This document shows, one piece after another, positions 21,111-31,194 of a stretch of 64,000 nucleotides of DNA; position 1 is the stretch's first letter; every line of letters begins with the position of its first letter. Source of the DNA: Nematostella vectensis (Eukaryota > Cnidaria > Anthozoa > Actiniaria > Edwardsiidae); assembly GCF_932526225.1 (NCBI RefSeq), contig NC_064046.1:12507208-12571207 (forward strand), written 5' to 3'. The translations under genes and the position numbers were made by a program. The notes beneath the pieces are model-generated. The model did not search any database, was not told where the DNA came from, and saw only the letters and a list, made by a program, of their open reading frames with translations.

Positions 21111-22587
21111 GATATCAGGATTTTAACAAAATCTAAAATCGAAATTCATCAAAGTGGTTCCATAAAATCTGTTTCACCAGCCATCTCAGCCAACAGCCGC
21201 ACTGCCACTGTTGCATCCTTCAAGAATGTGGAGACGGAGTTACAGCAAAAGGATGCTTCCAGTGACAATGATAACAAAAGCATCAGCAGTAGAAGGGATA
21301 TCGGTGGTCGCATGTCGAGGACCACGAGTCGTCCATTGTCGGCGCCAATGCCAAGACGGTCAAGAACCATCGGTGACCTTGCACGTGATCTGCCGACCCC
21401 GAGGAAAGCCACTTGATCAATATAGGGATATCGAGCGAGTGGCTTGCCTCGGGGTCGGCACCAGACCTGACAATGGATGCATCGCGGGCTCTGTTTTCTG
21501 GTGGCGAACAAGCAAAGTCATCTATTCTGCGATTTGATACAGCAAAATCTCAATCAGGACAGGTTCCAACGAGTATAATCTAGACAACAAGAAATAGAAA
21601 CAGCAACAAGGAACTTGGCAAAGCTGAAACAAAAAGCGGACAATCAGCTTCTGCTATTTCACACCCCCCGAAAAGCAAGAGAGACAAAACCAGGGATAAA
21701 ACCACCATGTCTACCAACTCTTATACTAATCGCCACAGCAGCACGTACATAACCAAGACCATAGATTAGTTTGCTTCGGAATCTGGTGCCTCTATCACAG
21801 TTCCCCCAAGTAACAAAGACAGGTCTAGTAAAGAGTTCTTCTTCTGCTACCCTCCCTCAAGCAACAATGCTCGACCAAAGACCACTGAATCCAACACAAA
21901 TAGGTCAGTGGCACCCAGAAATTTAACAAAGGGCGATTCAGGCCCGCAGTGTACACACTAAAGGTGATAAGGGAGAAACTCAGGATCAGCAGCCTTTCAG
22001 TGACACCCCCAGAAAAGAGCCCTCAGAAGCCTTTACCACCGAAACCAACTAAAGCACAAAAACGAAAAGCACGCAGGGAGAAGCTGGAGATGTACCTTAG
22101 CATGAGCTTAAACACTCAAGGGGCTCATAGAGAGTAGTCATCTAAAACACCAGGTGTTACTAAACGCCTAATCAAAATAACTGAAGACGCATCCCAGACG
22201 ACAGAAACGAGTGGTGTGCGTCAGAAAGCCACGGTTATTGATAGAGCAGCCAGACCGGCGAGTCCGAATGAGGTGAAGGGCGTGTGTGCAAGTGAAAGTT
22301 CTTCTCTTCTATCCGCATATGACATCCAAGAAAGAATTAACAGCTTCTCAATACACCCTAAAGAGACACGAACTCAGAAGACTGAGGAGAAGTCGAAAAA
22401 AGTCTATACTATATGCTGGCTTGCGCGCTTTGCCGAATGACACAGCGCCGGCCAACGACAGCAAGGCTGATAATACGCAGGTTAGCGTCACTGAGATTGA
22501 TGAGGCAATTGCTAAAAATATCTAGAATACGTGAAGGACATGTCAGAAGCCGATGAGGGCCTCTGTGTAAGCGAGAGAACTTCAGGT
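21111..22587 (+). pseudogene. Decayed coding region 2, module A (Ser/Thr/Lys-rich)
   Basis: From about 21473 a frame continues for roughly 320 codons, interrupted only by TAG at 21581, 21767 and 22135 and by one missing base near 21945 relative to copy B. Content is Ser/Thr/Lys/Pro-rich (TPPEKSPQ, PLPPKPTKAQKRKARREK). An earlier open stretch at 21228-21413 reads DIGGRMSRTTSRPLS. The 3' end (TSGCDQ) runs into array 2. The product is not recognised. Confidence 0.5.
21391..21460 (+). other. 23-bp inverted repeat, 24-nt loop, module A (also 29371-29440)
   Basis: TGCCGACCCCGAGGAAAGCC pairs with GGCTTGCCTCGGGGTCGGCA; 22 of 23 positions match. It lies inside decayed coding region 2 and is identical in both full copies. 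Confidence 0.7.
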
Positions 22588-25425
22588 TGTGACCAGTGGA
22601 GGAGTGGTGGTGACCAGGAGAGGAGTGGAGAGGTGGATGACCAGGGAAGGTTTGGTGGTGACCAGAGAAGGAGTGGTGGTGACCAGGAGAGAAGTGGTGG
22701 TGACCAGGAGAGGAGTGGTGGTGACCAGGAGAGGAGTGGAGAGGTGGATGACCAGGGAAGGTTTGGTGGTGACCAGAGAAGGAGTGGTGGTGACCAGGAG
22801 AGAAGTGGTGGTGACCAGGAGAGGAGTGGTGGTGACCAGGAGAGGAGAGGTGGTGACCAGGAGAGGAGTGGTGGTGACCAGGAGAGGAGAGGTGGTGACC
22901 AGGAGAGGAGAGGTGGTGACCAGGCGAGGAGAGGTGGTGACCAGGAGAGGAGAGTTGGTGACCAGGGGAGGAGTGGTGGTGACCAGGAGAGAAGTGGTGG
23001 TGACCAGGAGAGGAGTGGTGGTGACCAGGAGAGGAGAGGTGGTGACCAGGAGAGGAGAGGTGGTGACCAGGCGAGGAGAGGTGGTGACCAGGAGAGGAGA
23101 GTTGGTGACCAGGGGAGGAGTGGTGGTGACCAGGGGAGGAGTGGTGATGACCAGGAGAGGAGTGGTGGTGACCAGGGGAGGAGTGGTGATGACCAGGAGA
23201 GGAGTGGTGGTGACCAAGGGAGGAGTGGTGGTGACCAGGGGGAAGTGGTGGTGACCAGGGGAGGAGTGGTGGTGACCAGGGGAGGAGTGGTGGTAACCAG
23301 GGGAGGAGTGGTGGTGACCAGGGGAGGAGTGGTGAGGACAAGGGGAGGAGTGGTAGTGACCAGGGGGAAGTGGTGGTGACCAGGGGAGGAGTGGTGGTGA
23401 CCAGGGGAGGAGTGGTGGTGACCAGGAGAGGAGAGGTGGTTACCAGGAGAGGAGTGGTGGTGACCAAGGGAGGAGTGGTGGTGACCAGGGGGAAGTGGTG
23501 GTGACCAGGGGAGGAGTGGTGGTTACCAGGGGAGGAGTGGTGGTGACCAGAGGAGGAGTGGTGGTGACCAGGAGGGGAGTGGTGGTGACCAGGGGAGGAG
23601 TGGTGGTGACCAGGGGGAAGTGGTGGTGACCAGGGGAGGAGTGGTGGTGACCAGGGGAGGAGTGGTGGTGACCAGGGGAGGAGTGGTGGTGACCAGGGGA
23701 GGAGTGGTGGTGAAAAAAGGAGGAGTGGTGGTGACCAGTGGAGGAGTGGTGGTGACCAGGAGAGGAGTGGTGGTGACCAGGGAAGGAGTGGTGGTGACCA
23801 GGGAAGGAGTGGTGGTGAACAGGGGAGGAGTGGTGGTGACCAGGGGAGGATTGGTAGTGTCTAGGGGAGGAGTGGTGGTAACCAGGAGAGGAGTGGTGGT
23901 GACCAAGGGAGGAGTGGTGGTGACCAGGGGAGGAGTGGTGGTGACCAGGGGAGGAGTGGTGGTGACCAGGGGAGGAGTGGTGGTGGCCAAGGGAGGAGTG
24001 GTGGTGACCAGGGAAGGAGTGGTGGTGACCAGGGGAGGAGTGGTGGTGACCAGGGGAGGAGTGGTGGTGACCAGGAGAGGAGTGGTGGTGACCAGGGAAG
24101 GAGTGGTGGTGACCAGGGGAGGAGTGGTGGTGACCAAGGGAGGAGTGGTGGTGACCAGGGGAGGAGTGGTGGTGAAAAAAGGAGGAGTGGTGGTGACCAG
24201 GGGAGGATTGGTAGTGTCTAGGGGAGGAGTGGTGGTAACCAGGAGAGGAGTGGTGGTGACCAGGGGAGGAGTGGTGGTGACCAGGGGAGGAGTGGTGGTG
24301 ACCAGGGGAGGAGTAGTGGTCACCAGGGAAGGAGTGGTGGTGACCAAGGGAGGAGCGGTGGTGACCAAGGGAGGAGTGGTGGTGACCAGGAGGGGAGTGG
24401 TGGTGACCAGGGGAGGAGTGGTGGTGACCAGGGGGAAGTGGTGGTGACCAGGGGAGGAGTGGTGGTGACCAGGAGAGGAGTGGTGGTGACCAGGGGAGGA
24501 GTGGTGGTGAACAGGGGAGGAGTGGTGGTGACCAGGGGAGGAGTGGTGGTGACCAGGGGAGGAGTGGTGGTGAAAAAAGGAGGAGTGGTGGTGACCAGGG
24601 GAAGAGTGGTGGTGACCAGGGAAGGAGTGGTGGTGACCAGGGAAGGAGTGGTGGTGACCAGGAGAGGAGTGGTGGTGACCAGGGGAGGAGTGGTGGTGAC
24701 CAGGAGAGGAGTGGTGGTGACCAGGAGAGGAGTGATGGTGACCATGGGGGGAGTGGTGGCGACCAGGGGAGGAGTGGTGGTGAAAAAAGGAGGAGTGGTG
24801 GTGACCAGGGAAGGAGTGGTGGTGACCAGGAGAGGAGTGGTGGTGACCAGGGAAGGAGTGGTGGTGACCAGGGAAGGAGTGGTGGTGACCAGGAGAGGAG
24901 TGGTGGTGACCAGGGGAGGAGTGGTGGTGAACAGGGGAGGAGTGGTGGTGACCAGGGGAGGATTGGTAGTGTCTAGGGGAGGAGTGGTGGTAACCAGGAG
25001 AGGAGTGGTGGTGACCAGGGGAGGAGTGGTGGTGACCAGGGGAGGAGTGGTGGTGACCAGGAGAGGAGTGATGGTGACCATGGGGGGAGTGGTGGCGACC
25101 AGGGGAGGAGTGGTGGTGACCAGGAGAGGAGAGGTGGTGACCAGGAGAGGAGAGGTGGTGACCAGGGGAGGAGTGGTGGTGACCAGGGGAGGAGTGGTGA
25201 TGACCAGGGGAGGAGTGGTGGTGACCAAGGGAGGAGTGGTGGTGACCAGGGGGAAGTGGTGGTGACCAGGGGAGGAGTGGTGGTGACCAGGGGAGGAGTG
25301 GTGGTGACCAGGGGAGGAGTGGTGGTGACCAGGGGAGAAGTGGTGGTGACCAGAGGGAAGTGGTGGTGACCAGGGAAGGAGTGGTGGTGACCAGGGGAGG
25401 GGTATTGATGATCAGTGGAGGAGTT
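22588..25425 (+). repeat. 21-bp minisatellite array 2 (about 135 units)
   Basis: Same unit as array 1, with frequent 20-bp variants (CCAGGGGGAA) that shift frame. Higher-order structure is visible: a roughly 818-bp block starting near 23620 recurs near 24438. The array starts in frame at the end of decayed coding sequence (TSGCDQ) and ends against module copy B. Confidence 0.95.
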
Positions 25426-25790
25426 GTTCGCGCCTGCTCCGATCCCTGACTACTCGTCTGCTTAGGAAGAAATCATCATAAGTCCTCGTCTTTGAATCTT
25501 CGTCCGATAACATTATATAGGGCGTCGGGAGATTGAGATTCACGATGATAGCAAAAGTACGCCGCCTCGACCACTCTCGTTTGTCTGCGCACGAATTCTT
25601 TACGACGTAGTAGGGGGTTGTCACATGATTCATTGCGCCAAGGTTAATAACAGGCGCCCGAAGTCATGATCAAAGTCATAAAGACGGTAAGAACAAGATA
25701 TAATATATTACGCCTGTTGGTGTTGAGGACGGTATATTTATGCTTTGCACTCTTATATGTTGCGCGTGTGGTCTGAGCCTTGCGCGCGCA

Positions 25791-25826
25791 TGACGTCATG
25801 TCCACTGGCGACGTAATAATGCAAAT
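25791..25826 (+). promoter_or_regulatory. CRE plus octamer, module B, M1
   Basis: TGACGTCA at 25791 and ATGCAAAT at 25819, 28-bp spacing, upstream of coding region 1 of copy B (ATG at 25925). Confidence 0.5.
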
Positions 25827-25924
25827 TAATTTTTTAGTTTTGTATTTTTGTACCGGCTAAAAAGTTTTGCTTTGATTAAGTGTTTCCATTGAAGACAAGA
25901 GGAACCTATCACGAGTCAAATAGA

Positions 25925-26482
25925 ATGACACTCCAAGAGACCGTATCTGATATCGAATCTCTTATATCGCCTTTTGAGGTTATTTTCTTAATACCCTCAA
26001 AAGACGGTATTAGAGATTACACAGCTGGACAATCGTTGCTTGAGGATGCAGTGAGGATCAAAGTCTCATACGAAGATGCACCGACTGCTTGGCGGTCCAT
26101 TCCAACCATCGCGGAAGCTCTTTTTTCCAGGTACTGTAGCACCACACCGCTGTATATCGGCCATCGCTGCCTCGATCACCAGTGACTTGACGATTCTCGC
26201 AGCACCACATTCCGGGAGCTCAAGAATACTATTGCACTACCTGAAGGCATGTGATGCCTTGAGGAAATCCAATAGTATTCTTATGCTCTTGAGTTCTATC
26301 ACATGGAAAGTGAAACAAGAGGCTTTGCCATCAAGGGTCAAGGCATTGTGTAATTTTGAGAGCTTCAGATGCATCCATGTGTCCCACTCAGCAGAGATTG
26401 GGACCACAGGCTCCCCACCCTATGCGCATGAACGCTCATGGAGATCGGCAATGCATGCGCGCGCGCCTTTCTTGTACATCTA
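25925..26482 (+). pseudogene. Decayed coding region 1, module B (unknown protein)
   Basis: Nearly identical to the copy at 18174, with the same T-run frameshift near 26120 and the same following frame. Sharing the lesion shows it predates the A/B duplication, or that both derive from a common defective copy. Confidence 0.5.
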
Positions 26483-27930
26483 AGTGAGAAAAATACATGA
26501 AAATAGGAAAGAAAGACATATTTTTCCTTTCCTTTTCCTCGCGCAATTAAACGCTTGCTTGAGCCTGTGTCTTGTTGCCGGCATCGTGGATCTAAACCAC
26601 CTTCTCAAACCCCAAACACGTGAGCAAACGCTTTATCTTACATGTGTCCGAAAATCTGAGTACTGAGTACTCTCAGTGAGAAAACAGGAAATTGAAAGAC
26701 ATTGAATAATTTCCTATTTCTATAATTTGCTACTTCCTAGGCCTTTAAAATAATCTTGATCTCAACTCCTCAGCAAAAAAAGCAGGAAAAAAACACAGGT
26801 GCTCGGGGTTCTTGTGACGATGCTTTGAGAGAAACCCGAAAGCATTTAGATTTACTCTAGTAATAAAGGCTGTAGTACTTTGTAAATACACAACTTTAGA
26901 CGTTTATCCCACCTGCAAAACATTACTTTGCTTTAATTGCGACGTGGCAGTGGCGGTCCAGTATTTTTCAAATGATGGTTCAATTTATGAAAACGCAACC
27001 AAAGGCTTTTGAGCCGTAATTAGTGTACCACTCAGGGCCGTCGTAGCATGCCACGTAAGATTGGGATGACCCAAAACAGAAACATCAAGGGGAAAAAAGG
27101 GGAGGGGGCACAGCCACGCCCCTACTTGTCATTTCCTTATCATTTTGGAAAATATTAGGGGGGGGAACGTGCCCCCAGTGTCTCACGCTCTGCTACGGCC
27201 CTGCCACTAAGGTTCAACGTAACTTCCCCTGGACCCGCCACTGTGTAAATTTCCCTACACAGCAACTGACTGTCAATCCACATCATTTTTCAGCTCTTGG
27301 TGTATCAATAACGCGCGCTCTTTAAATACATCTACAGTCGGATTATCAAAGTTCGTGAACCGAACTAGATAGAGAGAACAAGAACTCGTAGAACGTAGAT
27401 AAGTTATCACCACAGAGAAAAGGATAGCTGCGCCTCCTTTGGAAAACCAAAGATACCACTGCTGATGGCGGGGATAGCAACACTGGTGTAACTGCGCTTA
27501 TCACATTCCTCAAGTGAGCGTAGAACAGCAGATTTGAGGTACGTGTCCTTGGCGAAGTTTCCGCCTTTCCATACTGGGCCTGCCAAAACAATAGAGAGTT
27601 TCGGGGAGCGTTGCAGATTCGTGGAACATATTTTCCACTGGTGGTGGCCAGGGAAGGAGCCGTACGCGCCTGTGCCCATCCCTGCAAAAAGCCGCCTAAC
27701 GCACATTCCATTGCGCACGCAAGGATTTCTTTTCGAGGTAGTACCCCTGATGCATTGCGCCAGAGCATGTTATCAACGGCCGCAAGATTTGATGGCGCGC
27801 AGATGATCATAGTTATGAAGGCGGTAGAGCAAGATACATTTCGCGGGTAAAGGGGTTAACGTAGGCAACGTAGCGTCGTGTTGAGGACGGCATGTATTGC
27901 GCGCTTGTTCAGAGCCATTGCGAGCGCGCG

Positions 27931-27966
27931 TGACGTCATGGCCGCTGGTGACGTAATAATGCAAAT
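27931..27966 (+). promoter_or_regulatory. CRE plus octamer, module B, M2
   Basis: TGACGTCA at 27931 and ATGCAAAT at 27959, 28-bp spacing, with TGACGTAA between them. It precedes the hairpin and mini-exon of copy B. Confidence 0.5.
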
Positions 27967-28447
27967 TAGAATAAAAAAACAGAGACCCAAACTAGCTTAA
28001 AAGCTACAGATCTGCGATGATTTGGATAATTGTAAGCGTACTTTTCGGGACTTTGTTGGGTATTTTGGATCATGAACGTTTTGGTAAATATAATATCTTT
28101 AATTGTGATTGAAGATATTATATTTACCAAAACGTTTAGCAGCAGAGTCGCGCAATGGTGAGTTGAAGTCTTTGTTATTTTACATTCAAATTACATTGCG
28201 CTTTCTCGAATGCGTTCTTTTTTGGGATAGCTTGTAGCGATTTTTTAAACATATTATGTTATTTATTTTTCAGTAATTCTTGGAATTACAGCTTTTACAG
28301 AGCCAAGCTCCCTTCCCGGTAAGTGTTAAAAGGCCGTATTATTCTAAAATGATATTTTTAATGGGCAACAAATGACTTTAATTGTAGGATTAAATTATTT
28401 GAGCGGGCAAATAATATTTGCAAGTCAAATCTGATTGCAAGCCTTAA

Positions 28448-28693
28448 AGCCGCATTGTCACCAGTTTACTTCCGGTCGAGTACGTAACAATATCCGATGG
28501 TTTTTAACGGAAAACGCGAAAAATATTTCAAAATATTGAAAGCAGTGTGTTTATTGGAATTTTCTTTGAGGATCTGATTGATAATTCAGAGCGGATGGCC
28601 TGTTTAATATCTCGGATTTTAATAGATTCTTTTGTCTTTTTACGGTTAAGGTTTCTGTCGGACCTCCGGAAATAAACTGGCGACAATGCGGCT
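28448..28693 (+). mobile_element. TTAA (piggyBac-type) MITE, module B
   Basis: Ends AGCCGCATTGTCACCAGTTT and its inverse, with TTAA on the left flank and TTAA overlapping the right end. About 246 bp, no coding capacity. Confidence 0.88.
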
Positions 28694-29049
28694 TAAGCTA
28701 ACGGGAAAGGACGCAGGGGCAGTTCCCAAATAGATGCGGGAATTTTTTTAAATGACATTTATGGAGCTCGTTGTCTGCTGGCTACTTTGTATTTATATTT
28801 TTACTTATTTGTATCTTTTGAGGAGGGGTAGGGGGTGGGTTAGTTGTAGAAACACTAGGTGGTCCGCGTAGGCGTTGTGGGAACAGGAATAAACCAACGA
28901 AGGGCAAATGCTTGAAACTCTTTTAGCGAAACTGAGATGTTATCACAAACGAGTAGAACATACGACATAGTCAACCCTCTTAGCTAAACTACTGAGAATT
29001 CACAGAGGCGTAAATGGGACTTGAGTGATAGTATTGCTTTCCTGCCATT

Positions 29050-30579
29050 GTGCAGGAAAGCAATACCATCAGTCAAGTTCCCACCGATGACATCAGGATT
29101 TTAACGAAATCTAAAATCGAAATTCATCAAAGTGGTTCCATAAAAACTGTTTCACCAGCCATCTCAGCCAACAGCCGCACTGCCACTGTTGCATCCTTTA
29201 AGAACGTGGAGACGGAGTTACAGCAAAAGGATGCTTCCAGTGACAATGATAACAAAAGCATCAGCAGTAGAAGGGATATCGGTGGTCGCGTGTCGAGGAC
29301 CACACGAGTCGTCCATTGTCGGCGCCAATGCCAAGACGGTCAAGAACCATCGGTGACCTTGCACGTGATCTGCCGACCCCGAGGAAAGCCACTTGATCAA
29401 TATAGGGATATCGAGCGAGTGGCTTGCCTCGGGGTCGGCACCAGACCTGACAATGGATAAATCGCGGGCTCTGTTTTCTGATGGCGAACAAGCAAAGTCA
29501 TCTATTCTGCGATTTGATACAGCAAAATCTCAATCTGGACAGGTTCCAACGAGTATAATCTAGACAACAAGAAATAGAAACAGCAACAAGGAACTTGGCA
29601 AAGATGAAACAAAAAGCGCACAGTCAGCTTCTGCTATTTCACACCCTCCGAAAAGCAAGAGAGAAAAAACCAGGGATAAAACCACCATGTCTACCAACTC
29701 TTGTACTAATCTCCACAGCAGCACGTACATAACCAAGACCATAGATTAGTTTGCTTCGGAATCTGGTGCCTCTATCACAGTTCCCCCAAGTAACAAAGAC
29801 AGGTCTAGTAAAGAGTTCTTCCTCTGCTACCCTCCCTCAAGCAACAATGCTCGACCAAAGACCACTGAATCCAACACAAATAGGTCAGTGGCACCCAGAA
29901 ATTTAACAAAGGGCGATTCAGGCCCGTCAGTGTACACACTAAAGGTGATAAGGGAGAAACTCAGGATCAGCAGCCTTTCAGTGACACCCCCAGAAAAGAG
30001 CCCTCAGACGCCTTTACCACCGAAACCAACTAAAGCACAAAAACGAAAAGCACGCAGGGAGAAGCTGGAGATGTACCTTAGCATGAGCTTAAACACTCAA
30101 GGGGCTCATAGAGAGTAGTCATCTAAAACACCAGGTGTTACTAAACGCCTAATCAAAATAACTGAAGACGCATCCCAGACGACAGAAACGAGTGGTGTGC
30201 GTCAGAAGGCCACGGTTATTGATAGAGCAGCCAGACCGGTGAGCACTCCCAACGATCCGAATGAAGTGTAGGGCGTGTGTGCAAGTGAAAGTTCTTCTCT
30301 TCTATCCGCATATGACATCCAAGAAAGAATTAACAGCTTCTCAATACATACTAAAGAGACACGAACTCAGAAGACTGAGGAGAAGTCGAAAAAAGTCTAT
30401 ACTATATGCTGGCTTGCGCGCTTTGCCGAATGACACAGCGCCTGCCAACGACAGCAAGGCTGATAATACGCAGGCTAGCGTCACTGAGATTGATAAGGCA
30501 ATTGCTAAAAATATCTAGAATACGTGAAGGACATGTCAGAAGTCGATGAGGGCCTCTGTGTAAGAGAGAGAACTTCAGG
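29050..30579 (+). pseudogene. Decayed coding region 2, module B
   Basis: Same order as copy A. TAG stops at 29561, 29747 and 30116 are at homologous codons, plus a copy-specific TAG near 30269 (AAG in A). The stretch 29888-30115 is open (SVYTLKVIREKLRISSLS, then TKAQKRKARREK). The coding end runs in frame into array 3. Confidence 0.5.
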
Positions 30580-30831
30580 TTGTGACCAGTGGAGGAGTGA
30601 TGGTGACCAGGAGAGGAGTGGAGAGGTGGATGACCAGGGAAGGTTTGGTGGTGACCAGAGAAGGAGTGGTGGTGACCAGGAGAGAAGTGGTGGTGACCAG
30701 GAGAGGAGTGGTGGTGACCAGGGAAGGAGTGGTGGTGGCCAGGAGAGGAGTGGTGGTGACCAGGGAAGGAGTGTTGGTGACCAGGAGAGGAGTGGTGGTG
30801 ACCATGGGGAAGTGGTGGTGACCAGGGGAGG
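30580..30831 (+). repeat. 21-bp minisatellite array 3 (about 12 units)
   Basis: A short array with the same unit, starting after the TSGCDQ coding end of module B. It ends abruptly at GTTATTGATAGAGC, where a second copy of the module's 3' coding segment begins. Confidence 0.93.
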
Positions 30832-31194
30832 TTATTGATAGAGCAGCCAAACCGGTGAGCACTCCCAACGATCCGAATGAGGTGAAGGGCGTGTGTGCAA
30901 GTGAAAGTCCTTCCCTTTTATCCGCATATGACATCCAAGAAAGAATTAACAGCCTCTCAATACATCCCAAAGAGACACGGATTCAGAAGAGGAGGAGACG
31001 TCGAAAAAAAGCTATACTATATGCTGGCTTGCGCGCTTTGTCGAATGACACAGAGCTGGCCAACGACAGCAAGGCGGATAATATGCAGGCTAGCGTCACT
31101 GAGATTGATAAGGCAATTGCTAGAAAATTCCTAGAATACGTAAAGGACATGTCAGAAGCCGATGAGGGCCTCTGTGTAAGCGATAGAACTTCAG
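30832..31194 (+). pseudogene. Isolated 3' piece of coding region 2, least decayed copy
   Basis: Between arrays 3 and 4 lies a third, more diverged copy of the coding-region-2 end. The frame from 30855 is uninterrupted (SLLSAYDIQERINSLSIHP, then KKAILYAGLRALSND, FLEYVKDMSEADEGL) and continues into array 4 as a GDQ-containing heptapeptide repeat. No upstream coding part is attached. It is annotated as a fragment because no start or complete gene is present. Confidence 0.45.

Larger units (their letters stand above)
17679..22587 (+). repeat. Segmental duplication module, copy A
   Basis: About 4.9 kb, closely similar to 25426-30579 and partly to 37268-39345. Order: TACGCGCCTGCTCCGATCCC start, promoter-like segment M1, decayed coding region 1, promoter-like segment M2 (19470-19810), a 25-bp-stem hairpin, a mini-exon, a truncated TTAA MITE, 58-bp-type tandem repeats (20660-21030), hairpins, decayed coding region 2, then array 2. 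Relative to copy B it lacks blocks near 26712-26955 and 27078-27240, and the left end of the MITE. Confidence 0.92.
25426..30579 (+). repeat. Segmental duplication module, copy B
   Basis: About 5.15 kb, same order as copy A. It has extra sequence near 26712-26955 and 27078-27240 (the latter a GGGGGCACAGCCACG element also in copy D) and a complete TTAA MITE at 28448-28693. The 58-bp-type repeat block is reduced to one unit. Confidence 0.92.
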
